Assembly (NCBI RefSeq): GCF_014284155.1
Contig: NZ_JACOFZ010000001.1
Coordinates: 372,001-436,000, forward strand
Direction: 5' to 3'
DNA from: Affinundibacterium nitidum
Lineage (GTDB): Bacteria > Pseudomonadota > Gammaproteobacteria > Burkholderiales > Burkholderiaceae_D
DNA length: 64,000 nt
Under the pieces are notes generated by a model, which did no database searches, was not told the origin of the DNA, and saw nothing but the letters and a program-made list of their open reading frames with translations. The translations under genes were made by a program, and so were the position numbers. Positions 43,410 through 50,856 of the stretch are shown here, one piece after another. Positions within the stretch are counted from its first letter, which is position 1. Every line of letters begins with the position of its first letter.

Positions 43410-44678
43410 CTAAGTTTTCGCCTTGGATGCAGCTTTAACAATGTGACAATTCTCACTCAGGAAACGCAGAGCACCTGAGTAATTAGTATCCCAATCATCA
43501 AGTAAATAGTTATTGGCCTCTTCAACGAAAGCACTCCAATCTTCTAACAAACCTTCCTGTTTTTCATGCGGTGCTGTGTTTTTAATCCACTCGACAGTAC
43601 GCTCATGATCCAAGCCTTGTTCACGTACTTTTTTCACAATCGACTTTGCCGTCTTCTCTGGGATGCTAGTCTTCGCGGGCATCTCAGCAGCGATGCACAA
43701 AAACAATGTCAAGAGCGAATCTACGTCAGTCTTACCCTTCGTTAGTTTTGCCCACTCCTTCGACACCAAAGCGTCATACTCCGAGGTATCTTCCATCTCA
43801 TGAGCGCAAATAAAATAGCGCTCTTTCAATTCGAACACTAACTTATCCAACGAATTCTTAGCATCTGCGATCAAAGGAAAATCACGCAATTGCATTTCTT
43901 CAAGGATGTGCAGACTGAGCTCGTGAAACTTTCCAGGAATATCACCATCAAGAATGATTTGACGCCCTAACTCAACATCAAATACAGGTGATTTCTTTTC
44001 TTTCGCTTTCGGCTTCTTGCGCAAACTCTCGATTAGCGTTGCAAACTCAACTTGGTTCTCAATTGGAGAATCAGGCTCGCCAACCAAACGTTTCAAGATA
44101 GCCGTACGAACCACGGCACAAGCCTCAACATCCTCTTCTTGCAATTCCGTTTGCGTCAAATCCATGCTGTGGCCAAACCAAAAACCCGCTTCTATTTCAA
44201 GGGCATTGATCTGACGATAAGCAAGCAAATTACGATATTCTTGTGGCTTATCCTTGAGTGACCAGACTTCCAAAAACTCTTCGACGCGGCCTTTTTGTTC
44301 TCGCCCAAGTAGCGCATATTCAGGCAATGCAAACAAAGCTTTGAGCAAGCCCGAACCACCACGAGAGAGCGTCAAGAAAGTATTATCACGAATCAGTTTT
44401 GCAGCAATATCCAGATCACCTTGGGACGTTTCTAGCAAATACAAACTCGCTAAGTTGACAATGCGCTTTCGCGCCAGCTCAATCTCCGGACGCAGATATT
44501 TGCTACCAAAAGCTTCAGCAATTTGTACCAAACCTTTCGGCGCTTCACTGGCGATTGTCTCTAATTTAGCCTTGGTTAAGATGGCATTACGCACACCATG
44601 ACGTAAAGCCGTTTCAAAGAACGGTCTATCGTCATAGAGTGCAATCGCCTGCTCGCTGTACATGCGTTTTTCTGTCAT
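43410..44678 (-). CDS. Unrecognised 422-residue protein of the J-domain operon
   Basis: I do not recognise this family. No signal peptide or membrane helix. The sequence looks all-helical and mostly soluble, with a lysine-rich hinge (KKPKAKEKKSP, about 215-225) splitting it into two halves; the second half is rich in acidic and aromatic residues (WIKNTAPHEKQEGLLEDWSAF, YLLDDWDTNYSG). It starts 19 bases after the 256-residue gene and is the last gene of the operon before a bidirectional terminator. No catalytic motif is evident. A scaffold, client or adaptor of the chaperone partners is a guess only. Confidence 0.85.
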   Translation of the reverse strand: MTEKRMYSEQAIALYDDRPFFETALRHGVRNAILTKAKLETIASEAPKGLVQIAEAFGSKYLRPEIELARKRIVNLASLYLLETSQGDLDIAAKLIRDNTFLTLSRGGSGLLKALFALPEYALLGREQKGRVEEFLEVWSLKDKPQEYRNLLAYRQINALEIEAGFWFGHSMDLTQTELQEEDVEACAVVRTAILKRLVGEPDSPIENQVEFATLIESLRKKPKAKEKKSPVFDVELGRQIILDGDIPGKFHELSLHILEEMQLRDFPLIADAKNSLDKLVFELKERYFICAHEMEDTSEYDALVSKEWAKLTKGKTDVDSLLTLFLCIAAEMPAKTSIPEKTAKSIVKKVREQGLDHERTVEWIKNTAPHEKQEGLLEDWSAFVEEANNYLLDDWDTNYSGALRFLSENCHIVKAASKAKT

Positions 44679-44697
44679 TGCGGTCTAAATTCGAAAA

Positions 44698-45468
44698 TTA
44701 CAATGCAGACTCTTCGTCATCGTCATCGCCATCGTCGTTATTCTTTTTATTCGGCGCGACTTCATCATCCTCTTCCTCTTCGCTAACTTGACCTTCAGCG
44801 AACTCGTCATTTTGCAAATTACGCAGATACACTTGATAGCGTGCGCGTAATTTCATCAACACTTCACGGAAAATCTCAGGCAATTCGTAGCGTAGAATGT
44901 AAGTGACTTCCATCCAATCGTGGTCTTCTACACTTGCCCTATCCATGGAAGAGGCACGCGTTTCTGTATCGCTGGTGAGGCTCAAGAGATCATCATCAAT
45001 CGCTTGTGTTTTCGATTCATCACCGTACTCATACAAATCAAACGTCGCATAACGATAGAAGTGCTCTACCATTTGCGTACGGTCTTGTAGATAATCAGCC
45101 AAAGAATCATAACCACCTTCGACCTCTGCAATCTCATACAAAAATTCCGCTGCGTCTGCGCCATCACGGAAAATTACGGAATTGATCATCCCGCGCAGCT
45201 GCTCATGCGTGAGATCTTTGTAGCGTTTTTCCAAAACTACGGCCTGCGCAAATTGTTCGGGGGTCACTAACAAATTCACTAACGATTCTTTGGACGCATC
45301 ATATTCACGAATAATGGCCAGCAAATCCTTTGCCGGGAATTCATCCAATGCTGCCACCAAAGCTTGATCGCCTTCTGTTTCAGCCAAAGTAGCCAATGCA
45401 TGTTCAGCACCGGCGATATCGCCAGCCTTTACTAAACTTTGTGCTTCTATCAATGCTGGATAATGCAT
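44698..45468 (-). CDS. Unrecognised acidic-tailed protein of the J-domain operon
   Basis: 256 residues, family not recognised. The first 60 residues look like short helical hairpins (IEAQSLVKAGDIAGAEHALA, reminiscent of TPR-like packing but without a clean repeat). The middle is helical and aromatic (QMVEHFYRYATFDLYEYGDE). From about 222 the tail is almost all Asp, Glu and Asn (EEEEDDEVAPNKKN then a run of Asp). AAGGATATTT precedes the ATG. It follows the 194-residue gene by 33 bases. Predicted cytosolic; function unknown. Confidence 0.85.
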   Translation of the reverse strand: MHYPALIEAQSLVKAGDIAGAEHALATLAETEGDQALVAALDEFPAKDLLAIIREYDASKESLVNLLVTPEQFAQAVVLEKRYKDLTHEQLRGMINSVIFRDGADAAEFLYEIAEVEGGYDSLADYLQDRTQMVEHFYRYATFDLYEYGDESKTQAIDDDLLSLTSDTETRASSMDRASVEDHDWMEVTYILRYELPEIFREVLMKLRARYQVYLRNLQNDEFAEGQVSEEEEDDEVAPNKKNNDDGDDDDEESAL

Positions 45469-45501
45469 AAATATCCTTTTTAAAATAATGTAAAGGGCCG
45501 C

Positions 45502-46086
45502 TTAATCTTTGCGGTCAAAGCCTTGCTCTGCCAACCAATCAGCGCCTGCCTCTTCGAGATCTACATCGTCGCCATCATCCCCATCATCACGTCCGTGGCG
45601 ACCGTAATTTCCATCGAGATCACTATCTTCATGCGATTCATCTTGCTCATCTTGATCTTCGTTGTCGTCTTGCTCTGCAACCGCATTCGCGCGCGTATGG
45701 TGGCTGCGACTCAGGTATTCCAAACAAGCAGCAGTGACTAAGAAACGATCCCCCTCTTCTTCCGCCAACACTAATTTTGCCAACTTATCTGCCCACGGCT
45801 CCAACTTGACTGCAGCAGCTAAGCTTTTCCAGCTTGGTAGCTTGTTACCTTCTTTTGATGCCAAGTTTTCAAAGACCAAGGGGTTCATGAAAAGGAAAGC
45901 ACCATGAAAGGCGGTGACCAACATTTCGGGATTTTCTCCCATCATCGGAAGTAGAAATGGCAGCTGCTCGCGCTTTTCTTTCAAACGATGACGCATGACG
46001 TCCTTGCCTTCAGAATCGGTACGCAAATCGTCCAACTCTGCTTTATAGACCAACATCAATTCTTGAAAATAACGCGAAAACTTCAC
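45502..46086 (-). CDS. Second unrecognised acidic-tailed protein of the J-domain operon
   Basis: 194 residues from GTG 46086, which overlaps the stop of the J-domain gene as GTGA and has AGGAG 7 bases upstream; a longer frame from a TTG is less likely. The N-terminal 135 residues look helical (KFSRYFQELMLVYKAELDDL, LLPMMGENPEMLVTAFHGAF). From about 140 on it is a long Asp/Glu/His tail (NEDQDEQDESHEDSD, RDDGDDGDDVDLEE). No known domain or membrane segment. The translational overlap argues for a physical or stoichiometric link to the J protein. Confidence 0.85.
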   Translation of the reverse strand: MKFSRYFQELMLVYKAELDDLRTDSEGKDVMRHRLKEKREQLPFLLPMMGENPEMLVTAFHGAFLFMNPLVFENLASKEGNKLPSWKSLAAAVKLEPWADKLAKLVLAEEEGDRFLVTAACLEYLSRSHHTRANAVAEQDDNEDQDEQDESHEDSDLDGNYGRHGRDDGDDGDDVDLEEAGADWLAEQGFDRKD

Positions 46087-46361
46087 TGCAATACTCCTGT
46101 TAAATAATTCTGCCAAATTTCAGTGGCGGTCTCTATCGGTGACTCTAAAAGATTACGACGACGATTTTCATCGTAAGCGGAACGAGCCGACTCATCCGAC
46201 AAGACATCGTAGGCCTCTTTCACGGCATGGAACTTCATTGGAGCTAATTCGGAGCTGTTGCGATCTGGATGAAATTCCGCCGCCTTGACCCGATAGGCTT
46301 TTTTGATGTCGGCCAGTGAGGCATTCGTCGCCACACCCAGAACAAAATAATGATCCTGCAT
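46083..46361 (-). CDS. Minimal stand-alone J-domain protein
   Basis: 92 residues, essentially only a J domain. It has MQDHYFVLGVATNASLADIKK, the HPD motif in EFHPDRNSS (31-33), and the final helix YDVLSDESARSAYDENR. J domains stimulate DnaK ATPase; nothing here encodes a client-binding region, zinc fingers or a Gly/Phe stretch, so partners must supply specificity. ATG 46361 is chosen; a longer frame from a TTG at 46388 adds nine odd residues. Its stop overlaps the start of the next gene by 4 bases. Confidence 0.88.
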   Translation of the reverse strand: MQDHYFVLGVATNASLADIKKAYRVKAAEFHPDRNSSELAPMKFHAVKEAYDVLSDESARSAYDENRRRNLLESPIETATEIWQNYLTGVLQ

Positions 46362-46411
46362 GAGGAATGCTACTCCTATTAAACACAAGCGATACGAACT
46401 AACTTCGCTCT

Positions 46412-46443
46412 CGATCGACCATAGAAACGTCTATGATCGATCG
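46412..46443 (-). other. Intercistronic hairpin between slyD and the J-domain gene
   Basis: Thirteen-position stem, 46412-46424 against 46431-46443, loop of 6. On the plus strand one position is a C/A mismatch, but on the minus-strand RNA it becomes a G-U wobble, so the helix is complete only in the direction of the operon. No U tract follows, so it is not a standard terminator; a processing or stability element is possible. Confidence 0.6.
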
Positions 46444-46453
46444 GAAATCTGGA

Positions 46454-46936
46454 CTACTCGTGATGATGCCCGCCTGCGCCATGCACGTGACCATGCGCGA
46501 TTTCTTCTTCCGTTGCTGGGCGCACATCCAATACATGCGCTTCGAAACGCACTTGCATGCCAGCCAAAGGGTGATTGCCGTCCACTGTCACTTTACCGGC
46601 ATCGATCGCCGTTACACGAAATTGTGCAGACTCGCCCGTCTCTGGATCGCGCGTTTCAAACATCATGCCGATTTCCAAATCTGGTGGAAACAACCCAACA
46701 TCTTCCTCGTGCACCAAACTTGGGTCAACTTCGCCGAATGCATCGTCCGGATCCATTGTCACGGAAATTGTTTTGCCGACTTCTTGACCGTCCAATGCCG
46801 CCTCAACCGCTGGCAAAATATTGTCATAGCCACCATGCAAATAGACGATAGGATCGTGATTCTTGTCGATCATGACACCAGAAGCGTCAAACATTTCGTA
46901 GTTCAAGCTTACGACTGAGTTCATTGATATTTGCAT
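46454..46936 (-). CDS. slyD: SlyD-type FKBP prolyl isomerase
   Basis: Peptidyl-prolyl isomerase and chaperone. The FKBP core is split by an insert-in-flap domain as in SlyD: VVSLNYEMFDASG, then the IF insert (FGEVDPSLVHEEDVGLFP, FRVTAIDAGKVTVDGNHPLAGM) and FEAHVLDVRPA. The 14-residue tail is His/Gly-rich (HGHVHGAGGHHHE), the nickel-binding kind. 160 residues. Probable first gene of the operon; the next gene (J-domain) is 92 bases downstream with a hairpin between. Confidence 0.93.
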   Translation of the reverse strand: MQISMNSVVSLNYEMFDASGVMIDKNHDPIVYLHGGYDNILPAVEAALDGQEVGKTISVTMDPDDAFGEVDPSLVHEEDVGLFPPDLEIGMMFETRDPETGESAQFRVTAIDAGKVTVDGNHPLAGMQVRFEAHVLDVRPATEEEIAHGHVHGAGGHHHE

Positions 46937-47391
46937 AGTCTTAGATATTTCTGATTAATTTGTTTTGATTAATGTGACGAGAATGAAGAACACATTCTGT
47001 AGAAAGACCGTCATTGTATCAGAGCACGAATTGGCCGTATCGCTCGATTTTTCCTCTACAAAACTGATCTGCATTAAAGATTTCCCTATAAAACCCTACG
47101 AAATACCAGTTTTTCAATCATGACAAGCCCAAAAAAGACCACCTGAGGTAGAATTGCGCCTGTAGAAAATTTTGCTCAATTGGCCCTAGCACAAGACTCG
47201 CCAAAAAAGTTAGAAATCGAGTTCTAAAATAAGATCAAAAATCGGACTCTCAAGACCCAGCAGAAGGTTCAACGGAAGAATACATGATGTAGAAGATAAG
47301 TAATTGTCTTCTGATTAGATGAACTTTGGATAAGTTATCTGGTCTATTGCAGCGAAAACAATTTAGAGATCTAAGTAGTCCAAGGAAAACA
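46937..47391. other. Divergent slyD / flavoprotein intergenic region
   Basis: 455 bases with no gene I can support. On the plus strand it contains a sigma-E-like promoter (47320-47347) for the flavoprotein gene. A slyD promoter must lie on the minus strand, but I found neither a good sigma-70 nor a sigma-32 (CCCCAT-type) match there. Confidence 0.5.
47320..47347 (+). promoter_or_regulatory. Candidate sigma-E promoter for the flavoprotein gene
   Basis: TGAACTT (47320-47326), a spacer of exactly 16, then TCTAT (47343-47347). It shares GAACTT-N16-TC with the candidate rpoE promoter and would start transcription about 40 bases before ATG 47392. Only two bases of the -10 are strongly diagnostic, so chance is possible. 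Confidence 0.4.
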
Positions 47392-48633
47392 ATGAAACGT
47401 GTAGATGATTTTCGCCTGCGCCTAGGCAAACATGAACTAGTGCCAATTATGATTGGCGGCATGGGCGTGGATATTTCAACCGCAGAATTGGCCTTAGTGG
47501 CCGCACGTTTGGGCGGTGTTGGTCATATTTCAGATGCCTTGGTGCATGATGTTTCTGATCGTCGCTTTGACACCAGCTTTGTCAAAGAGAAAACGAAGCA
47601 ATACAAATACAACATTAACAATTCCGACAAAACTGATGTGAAATTCGACTTGGAATTGTTGGCGCAAGCGACAAAACTACATGTCGGCAAAACCATGGAA
47701 GCCAAGCAAGGCGACGGTATGATTTTCGTCAATTGCATGGAAAAATTGACGATGAATGGCCCACGCGACACTTTGCGCGTGCGCTTAGCATCGGCTTTAG
47801 ACGCTGGTATCGACGGCATTACTTTGAGCGCCGGGTTACACCTTGGTTCTTTCGGTTTAATGGAAGACCACCCACGTTTCCGCGATGCCAAACTCGGCAT
47901 CATCGTATCCTCAGTCCGAGCGCTACAATTATTCCTTCGCAAGAACGCCAAGCTTAATCGCTTGCCTGACTATGTAATCGTTGAAGGTCCATTGGCTGGT
48001 GGACATCTCGGTTTCGGTCTTGATTGGGCCAAGTACGATTTGCACACGATCGTCGCTGAAGTATTGCAATATCTCAAAGATGAGAACTTAGACATTCCTG
48101 TAATTGCAGCTGGTGGCATCTTCACCGGCAGCGACGCAGTTTCTTTCCTTGAAGCTGGTGCAGGCGGAGTACAAGTTGCTACGCGCTTCACCATCACCAA
48201 AGAATGCGGCTTGCCAGACGATGTCAAACAAGATTACTTCAAGGCTAAAGAAGAAGAGATCATTGTTAATACAATTTCTCCAACTGGCTACCCAATGCGC
48301 ATGCTGAGCAATACGCCAGCGATCGGCTCGAATATTCGCCCAGGTTGCGAGGCATATGGCTACCTACTTGATGGCAATGGCGGCTGCTCATACATCGATG
48401 CTTACAACCGCGAAGTTGAAGCTAATCCTGGTAACAAAGACTTCAAAGTCATGGACAAAACTTGTCTTTGCACGCATATGCGCAATTTCAAATGCTGGAC
48501 TTGCGGCCAAACAACCTACCGTTTAAAAGACACGACACGTCAGCTGCCCGATGGCACCTACGAGTTGTTGAGCGCAGAACATGTGTTCCGCGATTATCAA
48601 TTCAGTATCAATAATGAAGTTGCACTTCCTTAA
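47392..48633 (+). CDS. Nitronate monooxygenase / YrpB-like flavin oxidoreductase
   Basis: FMN-binding TIM-barrel protein related to 2-nitropropane dioxygenase and FabK. Conserved segments are PIMIGGMGVDISTAELALVA at the start, VEGPLAGGHLGFGLDW (phosphate-binding and catalytic His region) and IPVIAAGGIFTGSDAV then GGVQVATRF. A distinctive C-terminal extension carries CLCTHMRNFKCWTCG (four Cys). ATG 47392 has AAGGA upstream; a longer TTG frame is unlikely. 413 residues. Substrate unknown; single-gene unit. Confidence 0.85.
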   Translation: MKRVDDFRLRLGKHELVPIMIGGMGVDISTAELALVAARLGGVGHISDALVHDVSDRRFDTSFVKEKTKQYKYNINNSDKTDVKFDLELLAQATKLHVGKTMEAKQGDGMIFVNCMEKLTMNGPRDTLRVRLASALDAGIDGITLSAGLHLGSFGLMEDHPRFRDAKLGIIVSSVRALQLFLRKNAKLNRLPDYVIVEGPLAGGHLGFGLDWAKYDLHTIVAEVLQYLKDENLDIPVIAAGGIFTGSDAVSFLEAGAGGVQVATRFTITKECGLPDDVKQDYFKAKEEEIIVNTISPTGYPMRMLSNTPAIGSNIRPGCEAYGYLLDGNGGCSYIDAYNREVEANPGNKDFKVMDKTCLCTHMRNFKCWTCGQTTYRLKDTTRQLPDGTYELLSAEHVFRDYQFSINNEVALP

Positions 48634-48654
48634 AGTGCAAATTGCATAATACAG

Positions 48655-48682
48655 AAAGGCGCCTTGATGGGCGCCTTTTTTT
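48655..48682 (+). terminator. Terminator after the flavoprotein gene
   Basis: Stem AAAGGCGCC (48655-48663) and complement (48670-48678), loop of 6, T run to 48682. A second stem (TTGCACTT/AAGTGCAA) spans the stop codon just upstream. Confidence 0.88.
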
Positions 48683-48719
48683 ATTCTCCAAATAATTCTT
48701 TTCATCACGCTTACTGAGC

Positions 48720-48756
48720 AAAAAATAAAAAAGCCCGCTCGAAAGCAGGCTTTTTT
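48720..48756 (-). terminator. Terminator of tRNA-His
   Basis: Stem 48733-48739 against 48744-48750 with one G-U pair on the minus strand and a CGAA/TTCG tetraloop, followed in the minus direction by a long U-rich tract (complement of 48720-48732). Confidence 0.82.
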
Positions 48757-48765
48757 ATTGAATTT

Positions 48766-48841
48766 TGGGGTGGACGATGGGGCTCGAACCCACGACAACA
48801 GGAATCACAATCCTGGACTCTACCAACTGAGCTACGACCAC
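48766..48841 (-). tRNA. tRNA-His (GTG)
   Basis: On the minus strand the cloverleaf is clear: D arm GCTCAGTTGGTAGAGT, anticodon stem CAGGA/TCCTG around loop TTGTGAT (anticodon GTG), T arm GTGGGTTCGAGCCCCAT, discriminator C73 and encoded CCA. A G precedes position 1, the G-1 identity element of tRNA-His. The acceptor pairs are GTGGTCG with CGTCCAC, which leaves U5 opposite U68. A terminator lies just downstream. Confidence 0.95.
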
Positions 48842-48950
48842 CATTGGTACACTTAACAAAACAACCGCCAAGTGAGCCTCGCATTATACGAGAGTTTGAT
48901 GAATCTGGCAAATGTTTTCCTCGTGATTACTTTTTTCAACTTCGAAATCT

Positions 48951-48984
48951 CAAAAAAAAACCCATAGCAGAAAAGCTACGGGTT
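48951..48984 (-). terminator. Terminator after the copper chaperone gene
   Basis: Stem 48959-48968 against 48975-48984 with one G-U pair on the minus strand, loop of 6; nine A's (48952-48960) give the U tract. Confidence 0.82.
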
Positions 48985-49109
48985 GAGTTCCCTACAAGGG
49001 CACAGGACATACAATGAAAACATCTTCACTATAAATCCAGAAATTCAAAGCACCTCAAATTATTACAATTACTTACGAATTTCAGTTCATCGATACATAC
49101 CTTTAGAGA

Positions 49110-49577
49110 TCAGTGCATCGTCATTGCTGTTGAACTAGCCGCCATGCTTTTTACGGTAGCATTTACTGAAACCACTTGCCTCTTCCCTTGACGATCTTCA
49201 AAACTAAGTATTAATGCGATTTGATCCCCTTCTTTCGCTTGCTTTTTGAGGTTCATCAGCATGATATGAAAACCACCCGGGCTAAGCTCGGTTACTTTTC
49301 CGGCTGGGCAAATTACTTTATCGACTTCGCGCATTTTCATGACTCCGCCATCCATTTGCATTTCATGAATTTCGATCATACCCGCAGCTTTACTTTCAAC
49401 TTTGACGAGACTCACTTCAGTCTTGGTTTCAATCTGCAAAAAAGCACCTGTCGTTTTCTGCGGTCCAACTGTGGCGCGGACCCAGGCATTCTTGACATTA
49501 ATCTGGGCCATCGCCTGCGACATCATAACGATTCCTAATACGCCAGCTACACCGAACGACATCATCATCTTTTTCAT
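49110..49577 (-). CDS. Periplasmic PCu(A)C copper chaperone
   Basis: 155 residues with a signal peptide (cleaved after SQAMA, about 24). The copper ligands are arranged as HEMQMDGGVMKMR (His/Met) and, further on, GGFHIMLMNL (His-x-Met), the H-M-x10-M-x21-H-x-M pattern of PCu(A)C. Such proteins deliver Cu(I) to cytochrome oxidase. No SCO or cox genes are in the window. Another Met/His pair at the C-terminus (MTMH) may add binding. Confidence 0.92.
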   Translation of the reverse strand: MKKMMMSFGVAGVLGIVMMSQAMAQINVKNAWVRATVGPQKTTGAFLQIETKTEVSLVKVESKAAGMIEIHEMQMDGGVMKMREVDKVICPAGKVTELSPGGFHIMLMNLKKQAKEGDQIALILSFEDRQGKRQVVSVNATVKSMAASSTAMTMH

Positions 49578-49630
49578 TTACATTCACTTTCTTGAATTGA
49601 GAAAACAAACATCTTTTAAAACCAACGCAC

Positions 49631-50674
49631 TTAATTTGTTTGATATTGCTGTACACAAGCCCACGCTTCCAGCAAAAGCTTCGCATCGGCATTGGCGAGT
49701 TTTTTGGAATCGGATAATAGTTGTCTAAAACCACGTGCACCGACCAAGCCAAACGTCAGCCCCAGCATATGACGTGTAATGCTATTCAGCTTTAATCCTT
49801 TACCGTTTGCGCCAAACTTCGTCAGCTGCTCCTGTATGTAAGGAATCATCGCATGCAAAACTTCTTCACGGCTCTTGGCAGGACTAGCATCCCCGTAATA
49901 ACGCGCATCAAAGCTGCTCATCAGATAAGGATTATGATACGCCTCTCGACCCAGCATCACACCATCGCAATGTTGCAAATGAAGATCGATCTCTGCGATG
50001 GTTTTAATGCCACCGTTGATCAAAATTTCCAACTGTGGGAAATCGCGTTTTAGTTGATACGCGTATTCATACTTCAGCGGTGGTACCTCGCGGTTTTCTT
50101 TTGGTGACAAGCCTTTAAGAATCGCGTTACGGGCATGAACCACAAACGTTTTGCAGCCAGCGTCGGCGATTTGTCCGACGAAGTCACGCACAAAACTGTA
50201 TGAATCCACGTCATCGATACCGATTCGGTGCTTCACCGTCACGTCAATATCGACAACGTCGCGCATCGCCTTGACGCAATCTGCGACCAAAGCTGGCTCA
50301 GCCATCAAACAGGCTCCAAACGCGCCTTTTTGTACACGCTCTGAGGGACAGCCGCAATTAAGATTAATCTCGTCATAGCCCCACTCTTGGCCACGCTTGG
50401 CAGCAATCGCCAAATCAGCAGGCTCACTTCCGCCTAACTGCAAGGCGATTGGATGTTCGATTTCATTGAAATCTAGATGCCGAGCTAAGTCACCATGAAT
50501 GATCGCTCCCGTCGTTACCATTTCGGTGTAGAGCCAAGTATGGCGGGTGATATAGCGGTGAAAGACACGGCAATGCCTATCGGTCCAATCCATCATGGGC
50601 GCAACGGATAAGCGACGGGAGGGTAAAACAACTGAGCTCACAATAATCTGCCTACAGTAAAAATTAGCCGCCAT
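49631..50674 (-). CDS. dusA: tRNA-dihydrouridine synthase A
   Basis: FMN enzyme that reduces uridines 20 and 20a in the D loop. Signature RRLSVAPMMDWTDRHCR, then the active-site Cys in EINLNCGCPSERVQKG (about 105), FVVHARNAILKGLSPKENR and the FMN-phosphate loop INGGIKTIAEI and DGVMLGREAYHNP. 347 residues; ATG 50674 is used, but a GTG at 50641 would drop 11 non-conserved residues. Single gene, followed by the copper chaperone 53 bases later. Confidence 0.96.
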   Translation of the reverse strand: MAANFYCRQIIVSSVVLPSRRLSVAPMMDWTDRHCRVFHRYITRHTWLYTEMVTTGAIIHGDLARHLDFNEIEHPIALQLGGSEPADLAIAAKRGQEWGYDEINLNCGCPSERVQKGAFGACLMAEPALVADCVKAMRDVVDIDVTVKHRIGIDDVDSYSFVRDFVGQIADAGCKTFVVHARNAILKGLSPKENREVPPLKYEYAYQLKRDFPQLEILINGGIKTIAEIDLHLQHCDGVMLGREAYHNPYLMSSFDARYYGDASPAKSREEVLHAMIPYIQEQLTKFGANGKGLKLNSITRHMLGLTFGLVGARGFRQLLSDSKKLANADAKLLLEAWACVQQYQTN

Positions 50675-50856
50675 TGTACCTTTAGCGGCAAAGGCTTGCG
50701 AGTTGAAGTCCCTTCCATCATCTAGGCAACATACGATTTCTTAAGAAATACATTCAAAACTCCTTGTCTACAAAGCAAATTTCGGTTCATCAACGAGGTC
50801 AATTCGTTTATGCTTAGATATCAGAGAATTATTTGAATGCCAGAGGAATCAGCATC

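Noticed and set aside
46360-46918. Overlapping plus-strand open frames of about 160 codons
   Set aside because: Antisense to slyD, whose FKBP and IF domains are clear. No ribosome site and odd composition.
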